A stretch of DNA of 64,000 nt from Knoellia sinensis KCTC 19936 (GCF_000768705.1 NZ_AVPJ01000001.1:248001-312000); one strand, 5' to 3'; shown: positions 52,991 to 62,496, numbered from the stretch's first letter. Program-made: numbers and translations. The notes: generated by a model not told the origin, from the letters alone.

Positions 52991-54115
52991 ATGCCCCCCT
53001 CTCGTCAAACCCGCACGGCCCCCTCGCCCACGGTCCCCCCTCGCACGGGTCAGGCGCGCAAGGTGACCCTGCGTGATGTCGCCGACCGGGCCGCGGTGTC
53101 GATCAGCACCGCGTCACTGGTGTTCAGCGGGAAGGGGCCCGTCGCACCAGAGACTGCGGCTCGGGTCCGCGACGCGGCCGGTGAACTGGGATACGCCGGC
53201 CCTGATCCCCTCGCGGCCTCCCTGCGTCAGGGCAAGGCCCGCAGCGTCGCCGTCATCGTCGAGGACCGACTCATCCACGCCTTCCGCGACCCGTTCGCCC
53301 TCGCCGTCCTCGACGGAGTCGCCCAGGAACTCGACGCCATGGGCACGAGCATGCTCCTCGTCGCGGACCACGGTGACGGCCGACGGGGCGCCCTCGAATC
53401 GCACGCCGTCGACGCCGCGATCTTCCCTCTCTGTGGCCGCTCCGACAGCCCACTCACCGACCACCTGGTCGCGCGAGGCCTGCCGATCGTCGGCACCGGC
53501 GCCCCGTCACACGACTCGGTCGTCCACGTCGTCGTCGATGAGCGTGGCGCCTCTGCCCAGGCGACTCGCCACCTCGTCGACCTCGGCCACACGCGGCTCG
53601 CACACGTGGCGATGCCCCTCACGGCGGAGGCGCAGAACTCGGGCACCACACGCCGGGTGGAGATCAGCGCACTCGACTCAGCGGCCTACGCCGACGCACG
53701 GGAGCGGGCACACGGCTTCCTCGAGGTCGCCGCCTCGGGGAGCCCGCTCGTCGAGGCTCACCGCGCCGACGTCACCGAGGGAGAGAAGGCCGGGCTGCTG
53801 CTCCTCGACGCGCCGCCGGAGCAGCGCCCCACAGGGATCGTTGCCCAGTCGGATCTGCTGGCAGCAGGGGTGATTCGCGCTGCTGAGGCGCTCGGGCTGC
53901 GCGTTCCAGAGGACCTGTCGGTCACCGGCTTCGACGCGGTCGACCTTCCCTGGCTCGACCGCGAGCTCACCACGATCGTCCAACCGGGAGAGGCCAAAGG
54001 AAGGCTGCTCGGCGACCTCACGAGACGCATCCTCTCCGGCGAGCAACCCGGAGATGCTGCCTTCCCCGTGACCCTCCGTGTCGGTGACACGACGGCTCCC
54101 CCACCCACCGGCTGA
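52991..54115 (+). CDS. LacI-family transcriptional regulator
   Basis: 374 aa. N-terminal helix-turn-helix and hinge (about residues 24-75: VTLRDVADRAAVSISTASLVFSGKG), then a periplasmic-binding-protein-like effector domain ending in SVTGFDAVDLPWL and the LT(T)I(V)QP motif typical of the family. ATG 52991 was chosen because it precedes the HTH by the usual distance and sits 7 bp after TAGTCT; the long upstream ORF is antisense to clpP/MFS. The effector is unknown. It probably represses the divergent MFS gene. Confidence 0.92.
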   Translation: MPPSRQTRTAPSPTVPPRTGQARKVTLRDVADRAAVSISTASLVFSGKGPVAPETAARVRDAAGELGYAGPDPLAASLRQGKARSVAVIVEDRLIHAFRDPFALAVLDGVAQELDAMGTSMLLVADHGDGRRGALESHAVDAAIFPLCGRSDSPLTDHLVARGLPIVGTGAPSHDSVVHVVVDERGASAQATRHLVDLGHTRLAHVAMPLTAEAQNSGTTRRVEISALDSAAYADARERAHGFLEVAASGSPLVEAHRADVTEGEKAGLLLLDAPPEQRPTGIVAQSDLLAAGVIRAAEALGLRVPEDLSVTGFDAVDLPWLDRELTTIVQPGEAKGRLLGDLTRRILSGEQPGDAAFPVTLRVGDTTAPPPTG

Positions 54116-54123
54116 ACAGAGAA

Positions 54124-54171
54124 GCACGTATGCCGTGTGCTCACCGATCGGTGAGCACACGGCATACGTGC
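54124..54171. terminator. 48-bp perfect palindrome, bidirectional terminator
   Basis: The sequence 54124-54171 is identical to its own reverse complement, with centre CCGA/TCGG and outer ends GCACGTATGCCG and CGGCATACGTGC. It separates the convergent lacI-type and tig genes, 9 bp after one stop and 19 bp after the other. Its arms include the GTATGCC heptamer. Confidence 0.85.
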
Positions 54172-54189
54172 GTTGTCGTCTGGCGAAGG

Positions 54190-55560
54190 TCAGGCCTTGG
54201 CCGACTCCTCGGCCGGGGCCTCGTCGGTCTCGACCTCGTCGGCGAGGGCTTCGAGGTCAGCCTCGCCCTCGAGCTCGGGGTCGACCGTCTCGGCCTGGGG
54301 CACGAGCTCGTTGAGGTCGATCGCGTTGCCAGCGGTGTCGGTCACGGCAGCCTTCTCGAGGACTGCGGCGAGCGCCTTGCGGCGGGCGACTTCCTGAACC
54401 ATGGCCGGGACCTGACCCTGCTGGTCGATCGCCTGCGCGAACTGGTTCGGGTCCATGCCGTACTGCTGCGCACTCATGATGAGGTACTCGATGAGCTCGG
54501 GCTGCTCGACGTTGATCTCGAGCTTCTCGGCGAGGGCGTCGAGGAGGAACTGGCCCTTGAGCGCCTTGCGGGTGCTCTCGTCGACCTCGGCGCGGTGCTC
54601 GTCGTCCTCAAGGCGACCCTCACCCTCGAGGTGGCTGTGGACCTCGGCCTCGACGATGCCGTCCGGCACGGCGACCTCGGTGACCTCGAGGAGGTGCTCG
54701 AGAACCTTGTCGCGGGCCTGGACACCCTGCTCGAACTTCTTGGCCTGCTCGGCCTGCTTGGCGACGTCGTCACGGAGCTCGTCCAGGGTGTCGAACTGCG
54801 AGGCGAGCTGGGCGAAGTCGTCGTCGAGCTCGGGGAGCTCACGAACCTTGACGGACTGGACGGTGACGGTGCACTCGGCGTCCTCACCCTCCTTGTCGCC
54901 ACCGGCGAGGGGTGCGGTGAAGGTGACGGTGTCGCCGGCCTTGGCGCCGGTGACGGCGTCGTCGAGGCCCTCGAGCATGTTGCCGGAGCCGACCTCGTAG
55001 GTCACGCCCTCGACGCTGTCGATCTCTTCACCGTCGATGACGGCGGAGAGGTCGATCGAGAGGACGTCGCCGTTCTCGACCGCACGCTCGACGGCTGACA
55101 GGGTGCCGAAGCGCTGGCGCAGGGTGGTGAGGCGCTCCTCGATGTCCTCGTCGGTCGCCTTGACCTCGTCGACCTCGACCGCGATGCCCTCGAGCTCCGG
55201 GAGCTCGATCTCGGGACGCACGTCAGTCTCGACGGTGAACTCGAAGTCCTGACCGTCCTCAAGGGGCACGGCGGTGACATCGACCTCGGGCTGACCGATC
55301 GCCTTGATGCCCTCGGCGTCGACCGCCTCGGAGAAGAAGCGCGGGAGGGCCTCGTTGACGGCCTCCTGGACGACGGCGCCACGGCCGACGCGCTGGTCGA
55401 TGATGCGTGCGGGGACCTTGCCCTTGCGGAACCCGGGGATCTGGATCTGGGAGCCGATCGTCTGGTACGCCTTGTCGAGGTCGGGCTTCAGCTCGTCGAA
55501 GGGCACCTCCACGATGAGCTTGACCCGGGTCGGGCTGAGGGTCTCGACGGCACTCTTCAC
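54190..55560 (-). CDS. tig: Trigger factor, ribosome-associated chaperone
   Basis: 456 aa: ribosome-binding domain with the GFRKGKVP signature (about residue 45), a PPIase (FKBP-like) domain around GDTVTFTAPLAGG, and a helical C-terminal domain with an acidic tail (Glu/Asp/Ala-rich). GTG 55560 gives the usual start MKSAVETLSPTRVKL and has GGAG 8 bp upstream; a GTG 9 bp earlier was rejected. In actinobacteria tig precedes clpP1-clpP2-clpX, as here apart from an insertion. Confidence 0.96.
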   Translation of the reverse strand: MKSAVETLSPTRVKLIVEVPFDELKPDLDKAYQTIGSQIQIPGFRKGKVPARIIDQRVGRGAVVQEAVNEALPRFFSEAVDAEGIKAIGQPEVDVTAVPLEDGQDFEFTVETDVRPEIELPELEGIAVEVDEVKATDEDIEERLTTLRQRFGTLSAVERAVENGDVLSIDLSAVIDGEEIDSVEGVTYEVGSGNMLEGLDDAVTGAKAGDTVTFTAPLAGGDKEGEDAECTVTVQSVKVRELPELDDDFAQLASQFDTLDELRDDVAKQAEQAKKFEQGVQARDKVLEHLLEVTEVAVPDGIVEAEVHSHLEGEGRLEDDEHRAEVDESTRKALKGQFLLDALAEKLEINVEQPELIEYLIMSAQQYGMDPNQFAQAIDQQGQVPAMVQEVARRKALAAVLEKAAVTDTAGNAIDLNELVPQAETVDPELEGEADLEALADEVETDEAPAEESAKA

Positions 55561-55837
55561 TTCAGGCACTCCACAGGTGTGTTGGGATCACGGGTTGATG
55601 CGGGGCGCACCCCGCGCGATGAGATCAGGATCGGCCTGCCGGCCCGCACGGATGGGCGGACTCGCGCGCGGTGAGCGCACGGGCATACCGAAAGACTTCA
55701 CACTCGCGCCCATGCTAACGGCAGACGGCACGGCGCACGAATCCCGTGCTCCCCGCTCACCCACGAGACGGGGCCGCGCGGAGTACGGTCTCGCGAGCGG
55801 CCCGACCGGGCGCACATCCTCGAGGAGAACCACACAC

Positions 55838-56784
55838 ATGTCACGACGTGTCATCCGTCCCGTGCTGGGAGTCATCGCACTCGCAGCGTCCACCTTCGCC
55901 GTCTCCGCGCCCGCGACCGTGAGCGCGGCGTCCGCACCCTCCCCTGCCGTCGCCGAATGCGACCCAGCAACCGGCGCCACCTCCGCGGCGCGGGTGCGCG
56001 ACGACGCCAAGAACGTCAAGGAGCCTGCGCTCTACAACAAGAGCGAGGCCAACGCCTACGGCGTGCTCCCCGACGCGCCCCTGCTGGCCGCCGGCTCGGT
56101 CACGGTCCCGACGATCTTCCACGTCGTCTCCAAGGACACGCTCGACGCCGCGGGCAAGACCCGGCTCGAGACGATGATCGCCGACCAGGTCGACGTCCTC
56201 AACGACGCCTTCTCGGGGACCACCGCTCCTGATGCGTCCGACACCCCGTTCCGGTTCGACCACACCAAGACGACGTGGACGGCCAACCCTGTCTGGAACA
56301 CCGTCACCCCCGGCAAGGTCGAGCGCGACATGAAGAAGGCATTGCACGAGGGCGACTCCACGACGCTCAACGTCTACGTCGCCGACACGGCGACGGCCTG
56401 CTCGGCTGGGCCTACTTCCCCAAGGGCGTCAACAACAACGGCCGCGACTACATCGACGGCGTCGTCATGCTCGACGAGTCGATGCCGGGCGGCACCGCGG
56501 GCAAGTACTCGCTCGGCGACACCCTGACCCACGAGGTCGGCCACTGGCTCATGCTCGAGCACACGTTCGCCCACGGCTGCTCGGCCGCCGGTGACTTCGT
56601 GGCGGACACCCCTCGCGAGGCGCAGCCCCAGTTCAACTGCCCCACGGGCGCAGACACCTGCACCGCACCTGGCCTGGACCCGATCCACAACTTCATGGAC
56701 TACACGCAGGACTCGTGCATGAACATGTTCACCCGCGGTCAGGCCGAGCGCATGAGCGACGCCTGGCTCGCGTTCCGCGCCTGA
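55838..56784 (+). pseudogene. Secreted M43 (pappalysin-like) zinc metalloprotease, interrupted by a single-base frameshift
   Basis: The reading frame starts at ATG 55838 (GAGGAGAAC upstream) with a signal peptide (cut near TVSAASA), then TVPTIFHVVSKDTLDAAG and [12 protein letters not shown]. Just after that, at about 56391-56397 (GACGGCCTGCTCGG), one base is missing. Homology resumes in the +1 frame as [22 protein letters not shown] (HExxHxxxxxH zinc site) and [14 protein letters not shown], ending at 56784. Adding one G in the GG run restores a continuous protein of about 315 aa. It could be a true pseudogene or a base-calling error in a GC-rich run. Family M43 enzymes are secreted endopeptidases. 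Confidence 0.85.
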
Positions 56785-56807
56785 CACGGCGTCGACCACA
56801 CAGAAAA

Positions 56808-56843
56808 GGTATGCCGCCCGCGCTGGTGCGTGGGCGGCATACC
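56808..56843. terminator. Hairpin built from facing GTATGCC repeats, after the M43 gene
   Basis: GGTATGCCGCCCGCGC at 56808 onward pairs with the complement ending at 56843 (about 14-bp stem with one mismatch, GGT loop region). AAAA precedes it. It lies between the protease gene and the convergent tRNA-Gly. Confidence 0.78.
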
Positions 56844-56852
56844 TTCTCGTGG

Positions 56853-56923
56853 AGCGGGTGACGAGAATCGAACTCGCGTAATCAGTTTGGAAGACTGAGG
56901 CTCTACCATTGAGCTACACCCGC
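56853..56923 (-). tRNA. tRNA-Gly (anticodon TCC)
   Basis: Minus strand, 71 nt. Acceptor stem GCGGGTG/CACCCGC, D arm GTAGCTCAATGGTAGAGC, anticodon stem-loop CAGTCTTCCAAACTG giving TCC, and T arm GCGAGTTCGATTCTCGT. The cloverleaf is complete by eye. Confidence 0.95.
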
Positions 56924-57048
56924 ATGCTCGTCGTAGACGGTGTGGTCCGTCCGGCTCGGAGCAGGGGTTAGCCTAGTGGCCGCCCTCGCGGGATCCGAAA
57001 TCGGGCGGCACATGACGTGTCGCGCGAGTTCGATTGCCACGGCGGGGA

Positions 57049-57122
57049 CGGGGTATGGCGCAGCTTGGTAGCGCGTCCGCTTTGGGAGCGGAAGGTCGCC
57101 AGTTCGAATCTGGCTACCCCGA
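57049..57122 (+). tRNA. tRNA-Pro (anticodon TGG)
   Basis: Plus strand, 74 nt. Acceptor CGGGGTA/TACCCCG, D arm GGCGCAGCTTGGTAGCGC, anticodon loop CTTTGGGAG giving TGG, T arm GCCAGTTCGAATCTGGC. Complete cloverleaf. Its 3' end is echoed in the following 130 bp. Confidence 0.95.
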
Positions 57123-57124
57123 CA

Positions 57125-57168
57125 GGAAAATGGCTGGCACAGCGCGAAGCGCTCTGCCAGCCATTTCC
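57125..57168 (+). terminator. Terminator of tRNA-Pro
   Basis: GGAAAATGGCTGGCACAGCGC pairs with the complement after a GAA loop; stem about 19-20 bp with mismatches (57125-57168). An imperfect inverted copy of the tRNA 3' end (GTCGGGGAGCCGGAT, 57171-57185) lies just beyond, so a longer stem reaching into the tRNA T arm is possible. Confidence 0.8.
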
Positions 57169-57234
57169 AGTCGGGGAGCCGGATGACGGGAGTCGGAATC
57201 AGGGCGTGAGGAACGAACGCGCTGGTTCCGCGGC

Positions 57235-57249
57235 TCTGGCTACCCCGAC
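57235..57249 (+). repeat. Direct repeat of the tRNA-Pro 3' end
   Basis: TCTGGCTACCCCGAC at 57235-57249 is identical to 57109-57123, the T-arm/acceptor end of tRNA-Pro plus one base. Tyrosine-recombinase elements leave such copies as att sites. No integrase or cargo lies in the 110 bp between, so it may be an empty or collapsed site. Confidence 0.65.
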
Positions 57250-57274
57250 GAACGAGGGCCCGCACCGTCTGATC

Positions 57275-57958
57275 TCAGTCGCGAGTCAGGGCGAACTCGG
57301 CGACAGTGCGACCGGCGGCGAGTCCCTTCGCCTCGAAGCCGTCCCGGGGACGCCAGTCCGGCCGCTCCCCCTCGACGAGGGTCCACCCGCCATGGTGACT
57401 GACCTGCTCACGCACGTGGCCGGCATACACGGCATGGTCGGTGGCGATGCGCAGCACGCCACCGGGCTCGAGCCGGTCGGCGAGCAACGACAGGGTGTGC
57501 TGCTGGACGAACCGGCGCTTGCCGTGCTTGGCCTTGGGCCACGGATCGGGGAAGAAGAGGTGAATCGCCGCGAGCGAACCTCGCGGGATGCGATCGGTGA
57601 GGAGCGGCAACGCGTCACCGCGCTCGACCCACAGGTTGGTCAGGGACAGGGGTTCGGCGGCGGCGAGCATGCGCGCCACCCCGGGGACGTGCACCTCGGC
57701 CGCAATCAGGTCGTGGTCCGGAAGGGTGGCGGCATAGGCCACCGCCGCAGCACCGTGCCCCGAGCCGATCTCGAGCACTACCGGTGCCGTCCGCCCGAAC
57801 CATGCCTCCCGATCCAGGGGCCCGTCGGCCGGGATCGCATGACCGGGCAGGAGTCGCTCCATGCGCTCGGCCGTGAGGGGGGAGGTCCGCCATCTGGGCG
57901 TGAAGGTGCGCACGCCGTCGCGTGGCTCGTGGTGAAGGGTCGGACGCAACGAGGACAT
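57275..57958 (-). CDS. trmB: tRNA (guanine-N7-)-methyltransferase
   Basis: SAM-dependent enzyme making m7G46 in tRNA. 227 aa from ATG 57958. SAM-binding EIGSGHGAAAVAYA (about residues 62-75), the HLFFPDPWPKAKHGKRRFV signature, and the C-terminal FEAKGLAAGRTV block are present. The longer ORF start was rejected because TAACCT ends 7 bp before 57958 and the extension has no RBS. It sits beside two tRNA genes. Confidence 0.94.
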   Translation of the reverse strand: MSSLRPTLHHEPRDGVRTFTPRWRTSPLTAERMERLLPGHAIPADGPLDREAWFGRTAPVVLEIGSGHGAAAVAYAATLPDHDLIAAEVHVPGVARMLAAAEPLSLTNLWVERGDALPLLTDRIPRGSLAAIHLFFPDPWPKAKHGKRRFVQQHTLSLLADRLEPGGVLRIATDHAVYAGHVREQVSHHGGWTLVEGERPDWRPRDGFEAKGLAAGRTVAEFALTRD

Positions 57959-58188
57959 GATCTCGAGGTTAACCCCGAGCCAGTGTGAGCAAGGTCGCGT
58001 CCGGGGTGAAGTGACGGACACTTCACAGGTCGTGCTGCTACCGTCCCCCGATGGGTGTGGTACCTACCTGCCGTTTGCCATGCCCCCGAACGCCTCGCCT
58101 CCCGCATCACGACCGCGCGAGGCGCCGCTTGTTCCCAGTGGCCATCCACCATTGGGACGAAGGTCGAACAGCCTGAAATGAGGAGCCG

Positions 58189-61068
58189 GTGACTGAGCCC
58201 GTGAAGGTCGAGGACGCTCGATCAACACCCGAGGTCCCGTGGTACGCGATCGAGGAATGGTCCCTGCGCCGCAAGCTCGCGCTCGCGCTCGCCATCCCTG
58301 TCCTCCTCGCCGCCACGTTCGGTGGACTCCGCGTCGTCCGCGCGACCGGCGATGCCATCGAGTTCTCCAACCTCGAGTCCCGGGTGTCGGTCGTCCAGCC
58401 CGCGGTTCGGCTGATCGACAGCGCCTCGGCCGTGGCGGTCGCCAGCCGCAGCACCGATGAGGAGGCCGTGGAGCGGGCCCGGCAGGGCTTCGACTCCGCA
58501 ACGACCGAGCTTAGGTCCGCGATGCGCGAATCCGAGCTCACCGACGAGCAGATCACGAGCCTCGACCAAGCTCTCGCTGCCGGTCAGCCGTTGCGCGACT
58601 CACCTCCCACCGCCCCGGCGGCCACGGTCTCGGACCAGTTCGCCGAGGCGGCACGTCACATCACCGTCGTCCTCAACGACCTCACGAGCGAGACCTCCGA
58701 TGCCCGGCTCACCACCATCCGCGACATCATCGCCGGTCAGGTGGCTCTGACCGAGCAGCGCGTCCTGACGATCGGTGCGACGCCCGAGTCCCCCGTGGAC
58801 CCGATCACGCTCGGCAACGCCATCGGCGAGGAGGCGACCGCCATCGCGGCCCTCGAGAGCAGCCTCGGCGCCGACGACACCTTCGTCAGCACCCTGGCCG
58901 GGGGCAACGAACTCCGCCTCAGCTCGGCACCGGCCGTGGCCGCCGGAACCTCCGCCCTCCCCCGTGCCCAGGACGCCGTGAGCGTCTACACCACGCTCGC
59001 CAACCGGATCAACGACCAGGTCGTCGGAACGATGGCGGGCAAGGCGAGCGACTCCCGCGGGACAGCCATCCGCGACGCACTGCTCACGTTGGCCCTGCTC
59101 GCCGCCGCCGTCGTGCTGGCCCTGGCCGTGGCTCGCATGCTCCTCGAACCCATCAAGCAGGTGCGACTCGGAGCACTCGAGGTCGCGGAGGAGCGGCTCC
59201 CGACCGCGCTGCGTCAGATCCGTGAGGGTCAGGAACCCACGCCCGCGCAGCCACTGCCGGTGCATACCCGCGAGGAGGTCGGCCAGCTCGCCCGCGCCGT
59301 CGACGTTCTGCACGCCGAGGCCCTCACCCTCGCCACCGAGCAGGCCCGCCTGCGCGCCCAGGTGAGCGCCATGTTCGAGACGCTCTCGCGACGCAGCACC
59401 TCGCTCATCAACCAGCAGCTCGGCCTGATCGAGCGCCTGGAGAGCGACGAGCAGGATCCGCGCCGCCTCGAGAGCCTCTTCCGCCTCGACCACCTCGCCG
59501 CGCGGATCCGCCGCAACGGCGAGAGCCTCCTCGTGCTCGCTGGAGCAGCACCGCGCGGCGTCGCAGGTCAGGACCTCGCCCTGGGCGATGTCCTGCGCGC
59601 GGCGATCTCCCAGGTGCAGGACTACCAGCGCGTCCAGCTCACCGTGAACGACCTCATCATCCAGGCGAGCGCTGCACCCAACCTCGTGCACCTCTTCGCC
59701 GAGCTCATCGACAACGCGCTCGCGTACTCACCGCCGGACAGCACCGTCACCGTGAGCAGCGTCCGCGGAGTCGACGGAGGCACGCTCATCGAGATCGTCG
59801 ACTCCGGTCTCGGCATGGAGCAGGACGCCATGGACGACGCCAACCTCTCGCTCGCCACCGGAGGTGAGGTCACCCCCGAGACGGCCCGCCGAATGGGTCT
59901 CTACGTGGTGGGCCAACTCGCGCTCCGCCACGAGATCACCGTGCGGATTCGCGCCAACCAGGAGTCCAGCGGCACTGTCGTCTCGGTGTTCCTCCCGGCC
60001 ACCCTCTTGGCCACGGGTCGACCCACCGGGCCAGTGGGTCCCTCGCGCGACCGCTCGGTCGCGCCCGCCGACGCTCCCGTCGCCTCCCTCGAGGAGGGTG
60101 CGACCTCACCCACTCCTCAGGTTGGCCCGGGCCGCCCACGCGTCACCACCCTCACTGCGGTTCCCAACCTGCCGAGCGACGACGACGAGTCGACGCGCAG
60201 CCTGACCGCACTGAAGTCGAACGCAACCCCGACGGCCCTCCCCAGCGTGAGCTCGCTGCCGGTGCGCCGGGTTCCCGACACCCGGCCTCCTGCCGAAGGT
60301 GACGCGGCGACCCCAGGGGATGCGCGTCCCACTCCGACCGGACTCCCACGACGGCAGCCGGGCGTCAGCGTCGCCGGGTCGCCGCTCGCCGGGCCTGCCC
60401 GCCCTTCGTGGGCCAACTCCCCCTCGGCGGAGCCGAGCACGGGTCCCATCGCCCGGACGCCCATTCCGCCCCGACCGAAGCTCGATGCGGACGGACAGCC
60501 CACCCCGCCCGCCGCGCCGACGACGGCCCCGGAATCGGCCGCACCGGAGTCGACCACCCCTGCCACGACCATTCCAGAGGCGACCGCCACGCAGACGCCG
60601 TCCTGGCAGCCCGACGCCGTCGAGGCTGACCCCGTGACGTCGGCCCAGGTGTCAGAGGACTTCGACTTCGTGGCCTCCCTCCAACCGGCCCCGGTCTCGG
60701 ACTCCCCCATCTTCCGCAAGATGCAGTCGAGCTGGCTGTCCGAGAACGAGGAGGGCGGCGATCTGCCCTGGTCCTCCGACGACATCGACCGTGGCTGGGA
60801 AGCGGCCGAGCGAGCCCAGACAGGCACCTCCGCCGGCACCTCCAGCGCCGGCCTCCCGATGCGGCGGCCAGGGTCCACGCTGGTCCCGGGTCAGGCGGGT
60901 TCGGGATCTTCCGGGACCGTCGTGCGCGACCCGGAGGCGATCCGTGCAAGGCTCAACCGGCACCGCGCCGGCGTCCAGCGTGGACGCCGCAGCACCACCG
61001 ACACGACCGAATCCCGAGCCACCCCCAGCGGCTCGGTCCTGCTTGATGAGGAGACCGACCGATCATGA
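58189..61068 (+). CDS. cvnA: Conservon sensor histidine-kinase-like protein (CvnA)
   Basis: 959 aa. Membrane helix (about 30-50), extracytoplasmic sensing region (about 51-295), second helix (about 297-317) and HAMP-like linker. A helical region with [18 protein letters not shown] (about 433) is followed by an HATPase_c domain with N box [12 protein letters not shown] (about 505) and G1 DSGLGMEQD. The last ~330 residues are Pro/Ala/Thr/Ser-rich with little structure. Family members resemble eukaryotic-type scaffolding sensors and often work without a response regulator. GTG 58189 follows GAGGAG. First of four coupled conservon genes. Confidence 0.92.
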   Translation: MTEPVKVEDARSTPEVPWYAIEEWSLRRKLALALAIPVLLAATFGGLRVVRATGDAIEFSNLESRVSVVQPAVRLIDSASAVAVASRSTDEEAVERARQGFDSATTELRSAMRESELTDEQITSLDQALAAGQPLRDSPPTAPAATVSDQFAEAARHITVVLNDLTSETSDARLTTIRDIIAGQVALTEQRVLTIGATPESPVDPITLGNAIGEEATAIAALESSLGADDTFVSTLAGGNELRLSSAPAVAAGTSALPRAQDAVSVYTTLANRINDQVVGTMAGKASDSRGTAIRDALLTLALLAAAVVLALAVARMLLEPIKQVRLGALEVAEERLPTALRQIREGQEPTPAQPLPVHTREEVGQLARAVDVLHAEALTLATEQARLRAQVSAMFETLSRRSTSLINQQLGLIERLESDEQDPRRLESLFRLDHLAARIRRNGESLLVLAGAAPRGVAGQDLALGDVLRAAISQVQDYQRVQLTVNDLIIQASAAPNLVHLFAELIDNALAYSPPDSTVTVSSVRGVDGGTLIEIVDSGLGMEQDAMDDANLSLATGGEVTPETARRMGLYVVGQLALRHEITVRIRANQESSGTVVSVFLPATLLATGRPTGPVGPSRDRSVAPADAPVASLEEGATSPTPQVGPGRPRVTTLTAVPNLPSDDDESTRSLTALKSNATPTALPSVSSLPVRRVPDTRPPAEGDAATPGDARPTPTGLPRRQPGVSVAGSPLAGPARPSWANSPSAEPSTGPIARTPIPPRPKLDADGQPTPPAAPTTAPESAAPESTTPATTIPEATATQTPSWQPDAVEADPVTSAQVSEDFDFVASLQPAPVSDSPIFRKMQSSWLSENEEGGDLPWSSDDIDRGWEAAERAQTGTSAGTSSAGLPMRRPGSTLVPGQAGSGSSGTVVRDPEAIRARLNRHRAGVQRGRRSTTDTTESRATPSGSVLLDEETDRS

Positions 61069-61481
61069 GTGACTCCACCTACGGAGCCGTGGGGCGCAAT
61101 CTCGACTGGGTGGTGTCGCGGTTCGTCGACGACGTCGCCGGGGCGACACACGCCATCCTGGTGTCCGCCGACGGCCTGCTGGTTGCGGGGTCGGCCCGGC
61201 TGCCGTCCGACCGAGCGGAGCAGATGGCCGCCGTGTCCTCCGGACTCGCGAGCCTTGCGACCGGCGCTGCTTCGCTCTTCGACGGCGGCACCGTCCTCCA
61301 GACCGTCATCGAGATGGAGAACGGTTTCCTTCTGCTCATGAGCGTCGGCGACGGTTCCAACCTCGCCGTCCTCACCGCCGGCAACGCCGACATCGGCCAG
61401 ATCGGCTACGAGATGGCCCTCCTCGTCCAGCGTGTCGGGCCGATGATCCAGGCCGAGGCCCGGGTCCACAGGCCCTACTGA
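61065..61481 (+). CDS. cvnB: Conservon roadblock/LC7 protein (CvnB)
   Basis: 138-aa roadblock/longin-type protein ([23 protein letters not shown] near the start, [17 protein letters not shown] in the middle). In conservons CvnB binds the GTPase CvnD and acts as a regulator of its nucleotide state. ATG 61065 overlaps the cvnA stop as ATGA. Confidence 0.93.
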   Translation: MSDSTYGAVGRNLDWVVSRFVDDVAGATHAILVSADGLLVAGSARLPSDRAEQMAAVSSGLASLATGAASLFDGGTVLQTVIEMENGFLLLMSVGDGSNLAVLTAGNADIGQIGYEMALLVQRVGPMIQAEARVHRPY

Positions 61482-61493
61482 AAGATCTGAACG

Positions 61494-61877
61494 ATGGCCC
61501 CGCACCACCACGACGAGGACGAACTCGTGCCGACTGCCGGCATCGTGCGTCCCTATGCTCTGACCTCCGGGCGCACACGTTCGTCGGTCGACCTCCCCGT
61601 GGAGGCGATCATCGAGCAGACCGACAGTGGTCGAGAGCGCGACTGGAACGGTCAGTCCCAGCTCGGAACGATCGTGGCGGCCTGCGCCAGCCGCACTTCC
61701 GTCGCCGAGATCTCGGCGGCAGCAAAACTCCCCCTCGGCGTCGTGCGTGTCCTCCTCGGTGATCTCGTCGAGCAGGGACATGTCAGGATCGCCGCCACGA
61801 CCCTCACCGACGCCTCCAGCCGTGACGTGCGTCAGGACCTCATCGAAAGGACCCTCCGTGGACTTCGGGCCATCTAG
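61494..61877 (+). CDS. cvnC: Conservon DUF742 protein (CvnC)
   Basis: 127 aa, DUF742. It opens with a His/Asp/Glu-rich segment (HHHDEDELV) and IVRPYALTSGRT, then a winged-helix-like part (SVAEISAAAKLPLGVVRVLLGDLVEQGHV). DNA binding has not been shown for the family. It lies 12 bp after cvnB and overlaps cvnD by 20 bp. Confidence 0.92.
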   Translation: MAPHHHDEDELVPTAGIVRPYALTSGRTRSSVDLPVEAIIEQTDSGRERDWNGQSQLGTIVAACASRTSVAEISAAAKLPLGVVRVLLGDLVEQGHVRIAATTLTDASSRDVRQDLIERTLRGLRAI

Positions 61878-62457
61878 CCCGCCTTCGGGCGCCGCGTCGA
61901 CCAAGATCGTCGTCGCGGGCGGATTCGGCGTCGGCAAGACCACCCTCGTGGGCGCCGTGTCCGAGATCGTGCCCCTGCGCACCGAGGCGCTCGTGACCAA
62001 CGAGTCTGCCGGAGTCGACAACCTGTCCAACACACCGATGAAGTCGACGACGACGGTGGCCATGGACTTCGGCCGCATCACGCTGGCCGACGACCTCGTC
62101 CTCTACCTCTTCGGCACCCCTGGTCAGAAGCGCTTCTGGTTCATGTGGGACGACATCATCAAGGGCGCCATCGGTGCGGTCATCATCGTGGACACGCAGC
62201 GCCTCGACGAGGCCTTTGCGGCGGTCGACTACTTCGAGGCCAAGCAGCTGCCGTTCATCGTCGCCATCAACGAGTTCGACGGCGCACAGCGCTTCCCCGC
62301 CGAGGACGTGCGCGAGGCCTTGGCCCTTCCCGTGGACACTCCGGTCATCGCCATCGATGCCCGTGACCGCAACTCTGCGAAGGCCGCCCTGATCCGGGTC
62401 ACCGAGTACGCCCTGGAGCGGGTCACCAGCCAGAGCACTTCGGCCGCGAGGTACTGA
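61858..62457 (+). CDS. cvnD: Conservon Ras-like GTPase (CvnD)
   Basis: 199 aa small GTPase related to MglA. P-loop GGFGVGKTT (residues 21-29), switch region TVAMDFGRI, G3-like LFGTPGQKRFWFMW, and NEFDG where NKxD is usual, which is typical for CvnD proteins. GTG 61858 has AAAGGA about 9 bp upstream and lies inside the end of cvnC; the longer ORF was rejected. It is presumed the output of the CvnA-B-C module. Confidence 0.93.
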   Translation: MDFGPSSPPSGAASTKIVVAGGFGVGKTTLVGAVSEIVPLRTEALVTNESAGVDNLSNTPMKSTTTVAMDFGRITLADDLVLYLFGTPGQKRFWFMWDDIIKGAIGAVIIVDTQRLDEAFAAVDYFEAKQLPFIVAINEFDGAQRFPAEDVREALALPVDTPVIAIDARDRNSAKAALIRVTEYALERVTSQSTSAARY

Positions 62458-62496
62458 GCCTCCACCGACGCGCGCGTCCACGACCCACGACACACC

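Noticed and set aside
56903-57265. Minus-strand frame containing GSQIRTGDLP across the tRNA-Pro
   Set aside because: Typical spurious product of a tRNA gene 3' end and its copies, not a protein.
57959-58188. Possible small gene or RNA between trmB and cvnA
   Set aside because: No coding pattern or recognised RNA; only promoters and a degraded repeat hairpin are seen.
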